Assembly (NCBI RefSeq): GCF_002280675.1 | Contig: NZ_NCEN01000015.1 | Span: 1 to 59,897, forward strand | Direction: 5' to 3' | From: Novosphingobium sp. 32-60-15 | GTDB taxonomy: Bacteria > Pseudomonadota > Alphaproteobacteria > Sphingomonadales > Sphingomonadaceae | Length of the DNA stretch: 59,897 nt | Program-made: the position numbers and the translations under genes | The notes under the pieces: generated by a model | Database searches by the model: none | Told to the model about the DNA's origin: nothing | The model's input: only the letters and a program-made list of their open reading frames with translations | Shown: one piece after another, positions 8,967 to 16,322 of the stretch | How the letters are laid out: each line of letters starts with the position of its first letter | How positions within the stretch are numbered: the stretch's first letter is position 1

Positions 8967-9234
8967 AGCGCTTTCCGACCAATCTGGCTCACCGTGACGG
9001 AGCCGATTTTGGCCGAGTGCAAGGATTGAGGAGGGAGCCATGCCATCGCATAGTGACCGACGAAAGACGCAGCAGTCGGCCAAAAGGGGTCCGCCCCGGA
9101 GGGGTTGGCGCAGGAAGCCCCTCGGACAGCGTTACCTTGCTTGGACGGGCAACCAGCCCGCCCTGCACAATGTGCCTTGCCGAGGGGCTTCCTGCGTCAA
9201 TCACGGTGATCCAGATTGGTCGGAAAGCGCTCTA
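8964..9234. repeat. Multi-armed inverted-repeat element shared by two convergent gene ends
   Basis: Outer arms 8965-8997 and 9201-9233 pair at 32 of 33 positions (left arm begins AGAGCGCTTTCCGACC). T8964 and A9234 add one more pair. Two further stems lie inside: TTTTGGCCGA (from about 9009) with TCGGCCAAAA (near 9077-9087), and GCAGGAAGCCCCTCGG (near 9109-9124) with its complement near 9179-9194. The whole can fold as a three-way junction. Each outer arm begins TAGAGC, which provides the stop codon of the PEP-CTERM gene on one strand and of the protease gene on the other. A GGAGGG-preceded ATG at 9039 opens a 68-codon frame inside, more likely incidental than a gene. Confidence 0.8.
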
Positions 9235-9756
9235 ATTGCCGGGTGATTGGCTTGGCATGCGAATGGTAAGCCGGTCACCTTCAATTTCGATCCGGCCCAT
9301 ATTGGCAAGCGTGTCCATGCCCAGCAGCGGGATGGACATGCCGCTGTTCTGTATTGCCACTGGCACATCTTGCAGCGTGATCCCGGCGGTCTTGAAAGAT
9401 CTGATCGATGCAAGCTCTACGGTTTGCGGGCCACCCACGGTTGTCGCGGTGGCGTGACTGGTGGCAACGATCCCGGCTTGATCGGCAACGGGGCGCGGCA
9501 GGATAACCATGCTCGCGCCGGTATCGATCAGAAATCGGACGGTTGAGCCATTAATTGTCGCGGGCATATAAAAAAACCCGTCAGCCGACCGTTCTACCAC
9601 CAGCGACCCTGAAGGGTTGGCGATTGGCGCGCTTTTTCCAGATGCGGGCCTTACCGTGTCGATGCCGTAATAATTCCCGACCGGCGCAGGCGACAGCGCG
9701 GCTCCGGCGCCAGCGGCAGCCATTATCAGCGCAATCAAGGACGGGAAATTCGACAT
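9232..9756 (-). CDS. Retropepsin-like aspartic protease, probably periplasmic
   Basis: A 174-residue protein. A hydrophobic N-terminus (FPSLIALIMAAAGAGAAL) acts as signal peptide or anchor. The catalytic motif FLIDTGASMVILP sits at about residues 74-86, followed by TTVGGPQTVELASI and PLLGMDTLANMGRIEIEGDRL, as in clan AA proteases of the TIGR02281 type. A single DTGA motif implies that it works as a dimer. It lies downstream of the exosortase operon on the same strand, separated by 143 bases, and may act on the same secreted proteins; that link is inference. ATG 9756 is preferred over TTG 9762. Its stop codon comes from the repeat element at 8964-9234. Confidence 0.75.
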   Translation of the reverse strand: MSNFPSLIALIMAAAGAGAALSPAPVGNYYGIDTVRPASGKSAPIANPSGSLVVERSADGFFYMPATINGSTVRFLIDTGASMVILPRPVADQAGIVATSHATATTVGGPQTVELASIRSFKTAGITLQDVPVAIQNSGMSIPLLGMDTLANMGRIEIEGDRLTIRMPSQSPGN

Positions 9757-9899
9757 TCCCAAGGTAATGCCAAAAATCCCCTTGTGAAATGATGCCGGAA
9801 ACGGGTTAACGCGGGGTTAGTGATGTAAAATTTTGGCGGGCTGAACTGCTGATATTACAGCCTTTTTTGCAAAGGTCGCGCTGGCGCGCCAGCGCGTAG

Positions 9900-10868
9900 T
9901 CAATTGTTCCAGCCCCACGTAGACCACCATTCGGGCCGTCGTGACGCAGGTGAACCCTCTGGCTGGTCCTTCCAGATCAAATATTGGCGATGCAGGTGTT
10001 TGTACCAATACCGTTCGGCCATGCCGACAGCGAACATCAGCAAGGCGATAATGGCAAGGGTCCAAGCCGTCCGCACATAGGGCATCCGCACCGTGTCAAT
10101 CGAGGCGACGATCAGCGTTGGCTTTTGCGCCATTCTGAAGCCTGCATTTCGGTAGAGGCTGATCAGCGGACCGGGCACCGCAGCCGATGCCGCGACGCCG
10201 CCGATCTTGCCATTGCGCACCGGTTCTGGCTGGCGAGCATCCACTTCAACAAGAAAACGGATGGGTTGGTTGGGGCCTGTTTGCAGTGGCGCCACTTTCA
10301 ACGAACGGTCAAAAAACAGGGAGTCCGACCGGTACAGCGCAATCCGGTCCAGCCGCAGGGCGCCAGTCATTTGCACCCGTGTGCCTGATGGAATGGGGCC
10401 TTGCGCAGCGGTTGCGTTGAATTGCTTTCCAGTCACGGTCAGTCCGATTGTGCTGGCGTACAAACCCAAAACCAACGCGGAAAAACCGATTGCGGCCGCC
10501 ACGAACAACAGTTCGCGATAGGCCAGTCTGGACCGGGTGAGCAAAGCTGTCGGCTCCTCAATCAAGAGGTATTCGGTCCGCGCTGACCTTGAGCGGGAAA
10601 TCAGCACGATGATCAACGGGATTTCGATCAGCAGGGTGAGCAAGGCGATGGTCACCAGCGGGTAAAACCGGCCAAGATTGTTAAATTGCCATTCGGCCAG
10701 ATAAGCCATCAAGCCGCGATATTCGAAAAGCTGCCATGACAGGCCAAGCGCGACGATAATCGCCAGCACAAGGGCAAAAGTGCCAATCGTATGCGTACGA
10801 ATAAATCGGCGCTTCTTGCCAGATGGCTGTTGATTTTCCATCGCTATCCCCCCGTCTTCTCGACGCAT
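9900..10868 (-). CDS. Four-helix membrane protein of the exosortase operon, function unknown
   Basis: A 322-residue protein with hydrophobic segments near residues 28-48, 69-91, 115-138 and 268-288. A soluble domain of about 125 residues (about 140-265) lies between helices three and four and probably faces the periplasm. It is rich in beta-like runs (GTRVQMTGALRLDRIALY, PIRFLVEVDARQPEP). I do not recognise the family. Its start overlaps the preceding lipoprotein gene as TAATG, so translation is coupled. A second ATG at 10841 has a G-rich site six bases ahead and could be the true start. Position in the operon suggests a role in processing or exporting PEP-CTERM proteins or a surface polymer. 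Confidence 0.65.
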   Translation of the reverse strand: MRREDGGIAMENQQPSGKKRRFIRTHTIGTFALVLAIIVALGLSWQLFEYRGLMAYLAEWQFNNLGRFYPLVTIALLTLLIEIPLIIVLISRSRSARTEYLLIEEPTALLTRSRLAYRELLFVAAAIGFSALVLGLYASTIGLTVTGKQFNATAAQGPIPSGTRVQMTGALRLDRIALYRSDSLFFDRSLKVAPLQTGPNQPIRFLVEVDARQPEPVRNGKIGGVAASAAVPGPLISLYRNAGFRMAQKPTLIVASIDTVRMPYVRTAWTLAIIALLMFAVGMAERYWYKHLHRQYLIWKDQPEGSPASRRPEWWSTWGWNN

Positions 10869-11569
10869 TATTCTGCCCCAGGACCCATGCCCTGACTATA
10901 CTTCACGGCGCTTTTTGACCTGCCCTCATTCAACAGGCGAACCATTTCAGCATTAATCTGCTCTTCCAGCCAAATCGCCCGCGCCAGACTTTCCTGCGCA
11001 GACGGGTCCAGTGCTGCTGCATTCCGGGCAACAACACGGTACGCTGCGCCATCAATGATGATGGGTTCGTCATCGCGCGAAACAAGCTTGACGAATTCCG
11101 CATCAAGCTGCGCTGTATCGATTGTTTTATCAGGTAGACCGCTTGCCTGTCCTGCAACTGGGCTCAGCCTGATTAGTTCCCGTTTGTCGAATGCCCATGG
11201 GCGGATGGCTACCAATTGGACCAGTTCGGCATCATTGGGTTTGCGCAGCGTGCGGATGATTTTGCGCCGCAGCGCTGCGACCAGCAACTCTTCGCGGCTA
11301 CGGCGGAACGCGGCAAGGTATTCAGGATCAGCATCAAGATTTTGGGCATGAGCAGCCTGAACCAGCAACTTCCGGTCAATCACCCGTTCCAACAATGCTT
11401 GCGTGCTGATATCTGCCTGGCGTGGCTCTGCTGCAAGATCGCGGCGGGTGATTTCGGTACCACCCAGTTCTGCCAGAACCTGCCCGTCAGGTGCCGCAGG
11501 ACTGCATCCCGCCAAGACCAAAGAAAGAGCGGCAGCAAGGGGTAGGGTGGGTGCCGGATGGTACATCAT
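10868..11569 (-). CDS. EpsD-like lipoprotein of the peptidyl-prolyl isomerase family
   Basis: A 233-residue lipoprotein: signal peptide with lipobox LVLAGC, so cysteine 22 becomes the lipidated N-terminus. The part after it (EITRRDLAAE..., ALLERVIDRKLLVQAAHAQNL, then an AFRRSREELLVAALRRKII helix) resembles the SurA_N/PpiC chaperone module of EpsD proteins. The parvulin-type catalytic domain looks shortened to about 100 residues and lacks the usual histidines, so it may chaperone rather than isomerise. ATG 11569 follows the EpsI stop without a gap (TGAATG). EpsD proteins are regular partners of exosortases in exopolysaccharide loci. Confidence 0.65.
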   Translation of the reverse strand: MMYHPAPTLPLAAALSLVLAGCSPAAPDGQVLAELGGTEITRRDLAAEPRQADISTQALLERVIDRKLLVQAAHAQNLDADPEYLAAFRRSREELLVAALRRKIIRTLRKPNDAELVQLVAIRPWAFDKRELIRLSPVAGQASGLPDKTIDTAQLDAEFVKLVSRDDEPIIIDGAAYRVVARNAAALDPSAQESLARAIWLEEQINAEMVRLLNEGRSKSAVKYSQGMGPGAE

Positions 11570-12238
11570 TCAGTTCCCAAAAAGTAAGCGGGCGGCGCTG
11601 GACGGCATTGTTGCGGCAGCATCTGAGGCAAATTTGCGCAATTGGGCGATCGCAGCCTCGCCCTCAAACTCTGTGGTAGATAGCCGGACGATTACGCCGT
11701 CTGACAATTTCCCGGAGAAGAAGCCTTTGAAGATTTGCCGGCGCACTTCCCATTGCGAACGCGGGAATGCATCGGCAACCCTTGTCCAGAACAGCACCGT
11801 CTCTTTGCGATTGCCGCGCTGCGCCACCATGATCCGCGCAGGGATGGCCCTGCCAGCAAGGGTGATCGCAATATCTGTAAGGCTGGTGATCGTGAAGCCT
11901 GAAGAGGGATAGCAAACTTCGGGACGATGCAATTGCAGCGAATAATTCTGGATCGAACCGTAGGCGATCAAGCAATACAGCGATTGGCCGCCAGCATTGC
12001 GATATCCCTTCATCACTTGCGCGTCGTAAATCGCGTTTTCCAGATTGCTGGCAACCGGCAGCACGAAATCAGGCAGGGTCACGCTTTGCCACGTGCCAAT
12101 CCGGTCCGGCGCGGCCTCTGCAAGGTTGGCAGCCGATGCAGCCACGGCGCGTCGTTCCGGGCGGCTTATCCATGTAAGTCCGGCACCTGCGGTCAACGCA
12201 AGGCCAAGCAACATTTGCCGCCGGTCAAACTCCTTCAT
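11570..12238 (-). CDS. epsI: EpsI-family exosortase-associated protein
   Basis: A 222-residue protein from ATG 12238. The N-terminus (MKEFDRRQMLLGLALTAGAG) is a membrane anchor or signal sequence. The body carries the EpsI/DUF3485 signature HRPEVCYPSSGF at residues 104-115 and a later VLFWTRV...R..W segment. EpsI domains occur fused to, or next to, exosortases and are thought to assist their function. The start overlaps the exosortase stop as ATGA. The reading frame is open for 98 more codons upstream inside the exosortase gene, but these do not look like protein of this family. Confidence 0.85.
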   Translation of the reverse strand: MKEFDRRQMLLGLALTAGAGLTWISRPERRAVAASAANLAEAAPDRIGTWQSVTLPDFVLPVASNLENAIYDAQVMKGYRNAGGQSLYCLIAYGSIQNYSLQLHRPEVCYPSSGFTITSLTDIAITLAGRAIPARIMVAQRGNRKETVLFWTRVADAFPRSQWEVRRQIFKGFFSGKLSDGVIVRLSTTEFEGEAAIAQLRKFASDAAATMPSSAARLLFGN

Positions 12239-13104
12239 GCGCGTTTCCTGAGGATTATCGACAATAGGCGGTCGACGCCCAAGCTGAGCAACAATGCCAC
12301 GACAAAGCTGATGAAGCCCGACATGGGATGGAAAAACGATCCGAGCACGCCAGTCCCGAACCAGTGCACGGCCAGCGCCAGCATCGCCACACGCATCAGG
12401 TTTGCGCCGAACGCAATTGGAAAGGCGAAGGCCAGTAACGCCGCGATCCTGATCGGGTTGTCCTTGTGCATCCAGCGTGCATACAAAACGCTGACGGCAA
12501 CAAGGCTGATCGTGGAACTTAACCCGGCGCAAGCAAGTTCTACCGACAGTTCATATTGATCAACGTAAAGCATATTGCCGCGATAGGCGGCTTCAAACTG
12601 TGCCAGTTGCAAGAACCAGCACACATATTGCGCCAGGGCCGTGCCCAGCCAAGCGCCCGCCGAATAGGTCAGGCTATAGGGAAGGGGCAGGACGAGCAGC
12701 AGGTAGAGCAGTGAAAACCACAGCCTGCGCAGCACGTCCCAACCATAGAGCCAATATACCGCAGCAACCAGAACGATCCACGCCGCCGTTACCGCCAGTG
12801 TTGTAAAAGATACCGCAATCGCAAAGGCATAAACCACCAAGCCGGCCAACATGCCGCCTGCAAAGATAAAGTCGTTACCCTTGGCATAGTGGTCTTGCAG
12901 GGCGCGCAGTTCATGCCACAAAATGGCCAGACCAAGGATCAGCGTCAGTGGTCCGACGCTGCCCGCCTCGGTTTGCCAAGCTGTTTGGGCCAGCAGCGCA
13001 AACATGGGTGCCGCCCACACCAAAGCAGCGGCGATGACCAGCAGCCAAGGCAGGCGGCTTTTGAGCGTTAGCAATCCGCTATGTGCAAACTCGTGCGAAT
13101 TCAT
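12235..13104 (-). CDS. xrt: Exosortase (membrane transpeptidase for PEP-CTERM proteins)
   Basis: A 289-residue protein with about eight hydrophobic segments. The three residues proposed as catalytic are all present: Cys192 in VELACAGLSST, Arg238 in GANLMRVAM and His259 in GSFFHPMSG. Exosortases cut the PEP-CTERM tail at the outer face of the inner membrane. The gene heads an operon with EpsI, an EpsD-like lipoprotein and an unknown membrane protein, all overlapping or abutting. The subtype is not certain; a short exosortase with a separate EpsI in a sphingomonad-like genome would fit XrtV. GGAG four bases before ATG 13104 sets the start. Two candidate substrates are in this window, at 8370 and 30856. 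Confidence 0.9.
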   Translation of the reverse strand: MNSHEFAHSGLLTLKSRLPWLLVIAAALVWAAPMFALLAQTAWQTEAGSVGPLTLILGLAILWHELRALQDHYAKGNDFIFAGGMLAGLVVYAFAIAVSFTTLAVTAAWIVLVAAVYWLYGWDVLRRLWFSLLYLLLVLPLPYSLTYSAGAWLGTALAQYVCWFLQLAQFEAAYRGNMLYVDQYELSVELACAGLSSTISLVAVSVLYARWMHKDNPIRIAALLAFAFPIAFGANLMRVAMLALAVHWFGTGVLGSFFHPMSGFISFVVALLLSLGVDRLLSIILRKRA

Positions 13105-13259
13105 ACACTCCGACGTGTAAGGGCCAAGTTGGCCGTGGTCGGAACTCGCTTATAGGGTCAGTTGAATATTGCTAGTATCCCGATCACAATGCGCGCAAGA
13201 AAGAACCCAGAATTCAATCCATTATGCGCGATACTTTGACATAGGTAGCGCTGTTGGGA

Positions 13260-15137
13260 TTAACCTGCCGATTCCAGTTTTTCGCCGGCCAGCATCCACG
13301 CTTCTTCGGCTTTTTCCAATTCCTGCGCCAACTTGCCACGACGTTGTGAAAGTTCACTCATTGGCAGTTTGGCAAGCGCGGGGATCGCGGCTGAGGGTTC
13401 AAACATCGCCCGGTCAACTTGCGCCAATTCGGCTTGTATTTTGTTGACCGCACTTTCAGCTTCGCTTTGCTTTTTCTTCAGCGCTTTGAATTCATCGCGC
13501 GCCATCGCGCGGGCCTTGCGGTCCTGTGATGTGCCTTTTTCCTTGGGCTGGCCTGATTGCCCCGTCTTGGGCTGGTTCCGACCAAGGATGAAGTCGATGT
13601 AATTCTCGATATCGCCGTCATAGGGCTTGGCTGTTCCGCCATCGACCAGCACCAGCCGGTCAGCCACCAGTTCCACCATATGCCGATCGTGGCTGATCAG
13701 AATGACCGCGCCCTGATAGGTGTTGAGCGCCTGCACCAAGGCTTCGCGCGCATCGATATCAAGGTGGTTGGTCGGCTCGTCGAGCACCAGCATATGCGGC
13801 GCATCCCGCGTGACGAGCGCCAGCGCCAGACGAGCGCGCTCTCCGCCCGAAAGCGTGCCAACTTGCGATGTGGCGCGCTGGCCGGAAAAGCCGAAGCGGC
13901 CCAGTTGCGCGCGCACCGCGCCGGGCGATTTGCCATCCATCGCGCGGGTCATCAGTTCCAGCGGGGTGGATGCGCCCGCCAGTTCTTCTACCTGATACTG
14001 CGTGAAATAGCCGACCTGCATCTTGCCGGTCGCCTGCATCTCCCCGTCCATCGGTGCCAGTTGCGCGGCGATCAGGCGGGCAAGCGTGGTCTTGCCGTTG
14101 CCGTTGCGGCCGAGCAGCGCGATGCGATCATCAGGGTCAATGCGCAAGTTCAGCCGTGACAGGATCGGCTTGCCGGGGGTGTAGCCCACCGATGCCAGAT
14201 CAAGCGTGATCAACGGCGGACGCAGTTCTTCGGGATCGGGAAAATCGAAGCTGAGCGAAGGATCTTCGATCATCGCGGCAATGGGCTGCATCTTGGCCAG
14301 CATCTTGGCGCGCGATTGCGCTTGCTTGGCAGTGGATGCGCGCGCGCTGTTGCGGGCGATGTAGTCCTTCAGGCGGCCAGCTTGCGCTTCTTGCGCGGCG
14401 CGGGCGGCGGCCTGTTGGGCCAGACGTTCGTTGCGCTGGCGCTCAAAACTGTCATATCCGCCGGGGTACAACGTCAGCTTTCCGGCGTGCAGGTGGACTA
14501 TGTGATCGACCACGTTGTTCAGCAGATCGCGCTCGTGGCTGATCACGATCAGCGTACCGGGGTACGACTTGAGGAAGTTCTCCAGCCACAGCGTCGCTTC
14601 CAGATCGAGGTGGTTCGACGGTTCGTCGAGCAGCATGACGTCTGGAGCCGAAAACAGCAGCGAGGCCAAAGCCACGCGCATTTTCCAGCCACCTGAAAAG
14701 CTATCGAGCGGGCGGGCCTGCATTTCTTCATCAAAGCCAAGGCCGATGAGGATGCGGGCGGCGCGTGATGGCGCGCTGTAGGCATCGATCGCCAGCAGCC
14801 GTTCATGCACATCGCCCAAGCGGTCAGGATCGGTGCAGACCTCTGATTCTGCTAGCAGTTCGGTGCGCTCGACATCGGATTCCAGCACCGTTTCAAACGG
14901 CGATTTAACCCCGTTCGGCGCTTCCTGCGCAATATAGCCAAGCTTGGTGCGGCGCGGCATTTCGACCGAGCCTTCATCCGGCTCGATCTCGCCAATGATC
15001 GCTTTGACCAGTGTGGATTTGCCAGCCCCATTGCGGCCGATCAGCCCGACTTTGGCGCGCGGCGGCACCGCCACAGTGGCCCCGGACAGGATATCGCGCC
15101 CGCCCAGACGCACGGTAATGCCATTAATCGTCAGCAT
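13260..15137 (-). CDS. ABC-F family ATPase (ribosome-associated)
   Basis: A 625-residue soluble protein with two ATP-binding cassettes in tandem and no membrane domain. Cassette one has Walker A GRNGAGKST, signature SFSGGWKMR and Walker B VMLLDEPSNHLD. Cassette two has GRNGNGKTT, TLSGGERAR and MLVLDEPTNHLD. A charged linker joins them, and a lysine/glutamate-rich C-terminal coiled-coil ends the protein. This is the Uup/YheS-like architecture; such proteins act on the ribosome. ATG 15137 is preferred over TTG 15149. A tRNA gene lies 31 bases upstream of the start and is probably transcribed apart from it. Confidence 0.9.
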   Translation of the reverse strand: MLTINGITVRLGGRDILSGATVAVPPRAKVGLIGRNGAGKSTLVKAIIGEIEPDEGSVEMPRRTKLGYIAQEAPNGVKSPFETVLESDVERTELLAESEVCTDPDRLGDVHERLLAIDAYSAPSRAARILIGLGFDEEMQARPLDSFSGGWKMRVALASLLFSAPDVMLLDEPSNHLDLEATLWLENFLKSYPGTLIVISHERDLLNNVVDHIVHLHAGKLTLYPGGYDSFERQRNERLAQQAAARAAQEAQAGRLKDYIARNSARASTAKQAQSRAKMLAKMQPIAAMIEDPSLSFDFPDPEELRPPLITLDLASVGYTPGKPILSRLNLRIDPDDRIALLGRNGNGKTTLARLIAAQLAPMDGEMQATGKMQVGYFTQYQVEELAGASTPLELMTRAMDGKSPGAVRAQLGRFGFSGQRATSQVGTLSGGERARLALALVTRDAPHMLVLDEPTNHLDIDAREALVQALNTYQGAVILISHDRHMVELVADRLVLVDGGTAKPYDGDIENYIDFILGRNQPKTGQSGQPKEKGTSQDRKARAMARDEFKALKKKQSEAESAVNKIQAELAQVDRAMFEPSAAIPALAKLPMSELSQRRGKLAQELEKAEEAWMLAGEKLESAG

Positions 15138-15168
15138 GAAAGCGCCCAAATGTTGGCGGAAAGGAAGG

Positions 15169-15244
15169 TGGTGGGCCCGGCAGGATTTGAACCCGCGACC
15201 TAGCCGTTATGAGCGGCCAGCTCTAACCACTGAGCTACAGGCCC
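15169..15244 (-). tRNA. tRNA-Ile2 (anticodon CAT), possibly tRNA-Met
   Basis: Cloverleaf read on the minus strand: acceptor GGGCCTG pairing with CGGGCCC with one mismatch-tolerant position, D-arm AGCTCAGTGGTTAGAGC, anticodon loop CTCATAA, T-arm with loop TTCAAAT, discriminator A and encoded CCA (15169-15171). The GGTTAGAGC D-arm and the GCCGCTCATAACGGC anticodon arm resemble the lysidine-modified tRNA-Ile2 rather than elongator tRNA-Met. Confidence 0.85.
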
Positions 15245-15305
15245 ATCGCCGTCGCCGGTACACAGGCAAGGCCCGATTGGCAAGGCACCCATGGCGACTT
15301 TGGCG

Positions 15306-16310
15306 TCAGACTTGTGCCGCAGCCTTGATGTCGCGCACGCTCGCCGGTTTTACCCCGCGTTTGGCCAGATATGTGAATACGCCGCGCCACCAGTCGTAAA
15401 ACGCGTCGAGTTCGGCCTCGTTGCGGACATAGGGGGTGTGGCCGGGACAGATTGACGGGCTGTGGAACGAGAAGACAAGGATCGGCAAACCATCATCGAT
15501 GGCAATGTCGATGCCCTTGATCGCCTCGTCCAGCGTGATGCCTTCCGGGGTCAGCGCGATCCGTTCAAGCAAGCCCAGCCGCGCCAATGCGCCGCGAAGA
15601 CGGGGTGCGCGCCACAGCGCAGGGTAAATCGCTTTGCCCTGTTGCCGTAGCAAACCCCAGAACACCGTCGTCAGCGGCATTTCCATCAGCCCTTTGGCTT
15701 TATCGATCCACCACGGGCGCAGCGGCAAATCACGGAAATTGACGCCGCCGTTATAGCTATAATCAAACCGGGCGCGGACAGACGTATCGATAGTTATTCC
15801 GCAATCAGACAGGATCGAAGCCGTGGCCGGGCCAACGCCATACCGTCCGGCCCGATAGATTTGCGGTGCCACGCCAAATGCCGCTTCGATAGTGTCACGC
15901 AGTTTGCAAAACTTCGCCCGTTCAAGCGGTTCGGGCAGATTTCCCGAAAAGCTGTTCTGCTCGCTGACCACCTCGTCAAATGGCGGGCTGACCCACGGGT
16001 GCAATTGCACGCCCACCTCGGCGCGTCCGGCTTTCACCGCTTCGCCCAGTGCCTCGACTGCCTCGGCAGAAGTGGCGATGGGGTAGTCGATCAGGTACAC
16101 AGGAACGACGCCCAGCCCTTCGCAGAATTGCTGGAACCGGGCGATGTGCGGCACATGGTCCAGCCCGTGGCTGGTGCGGTCCAGCGGCTTGCTCCAATCG
16201 AATTCTTCTTCTGTGTCGACTGTCACCACAAATCGCGTGCCAAATGCCGCGTCAAACCGGACGAAGTCGGCTTCGCTCGGCATGTCGGTGATGTTCGCTT
16301 GTTCGCCCAA
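15306..16310 (-). CDS. Polysaccharide deacetylase-like protein (WalW-like)
   Basis: A 334-residue protein with the NodB-type fold of polysaccharide deacetylases. It has the first motif VTVDTEEEFDW near residue 30 and a QLHPWVSPP metal-site-like motif near residue 100. IYRAGRYGVGPATASIL near residue 150 and VFSFHSPSICPGHTPY near residue 280 match later motifs. The likely substrate is an acetylated or otherwise substituted cell-surface glycan, but this branch is poorly characterised. The start is TTG 16310, because GGAGGG lies five bases upstream; the internal ATG 16283 has no such site. The gene follows the histidine-kinase gene by 12 bases, so the pair is probably one operon. Confidence 0.75.
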   Translation of the reverse strand: MGEQANITDMPSEADFVRFDAAFGTRFVVTVDTEEEFDWSKPLDRTSHGLDHVPHIARFQQFCEGLGVVPVYLIDYPIATSAEAVEALGEAVKAGRAEVGVQLHPWVSPPFDEVVSEQNSFSGNLPEPLERAKFCKLRDTIEAAFGVAPQIYRAGRYGVGPATASILSDCGITIDTSVRARFDYSYNGGVNFRDLPLRPWWIDKAKGLMEMPLTTVFWGLLRQQGKAIYPALWRAPRLRGALARLGLLERIALTPEGITLDEAIKGIDIAIDDGLPILVFSFHSPSICPGHTPYVRNEAELDAFYDWWRGVFTYLAKRGVKPASVRDIKAAAQV

Positions 16311-16322
16311 CGTACCCTCCGA

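Noticed and set aside
9040..9246. A 68-codon frame with a good ribosome site inside the folded repeat
   Set aside because: It consists entirely of repeat arms and has no protein-like composition; it would matter only if conserved in other copies.
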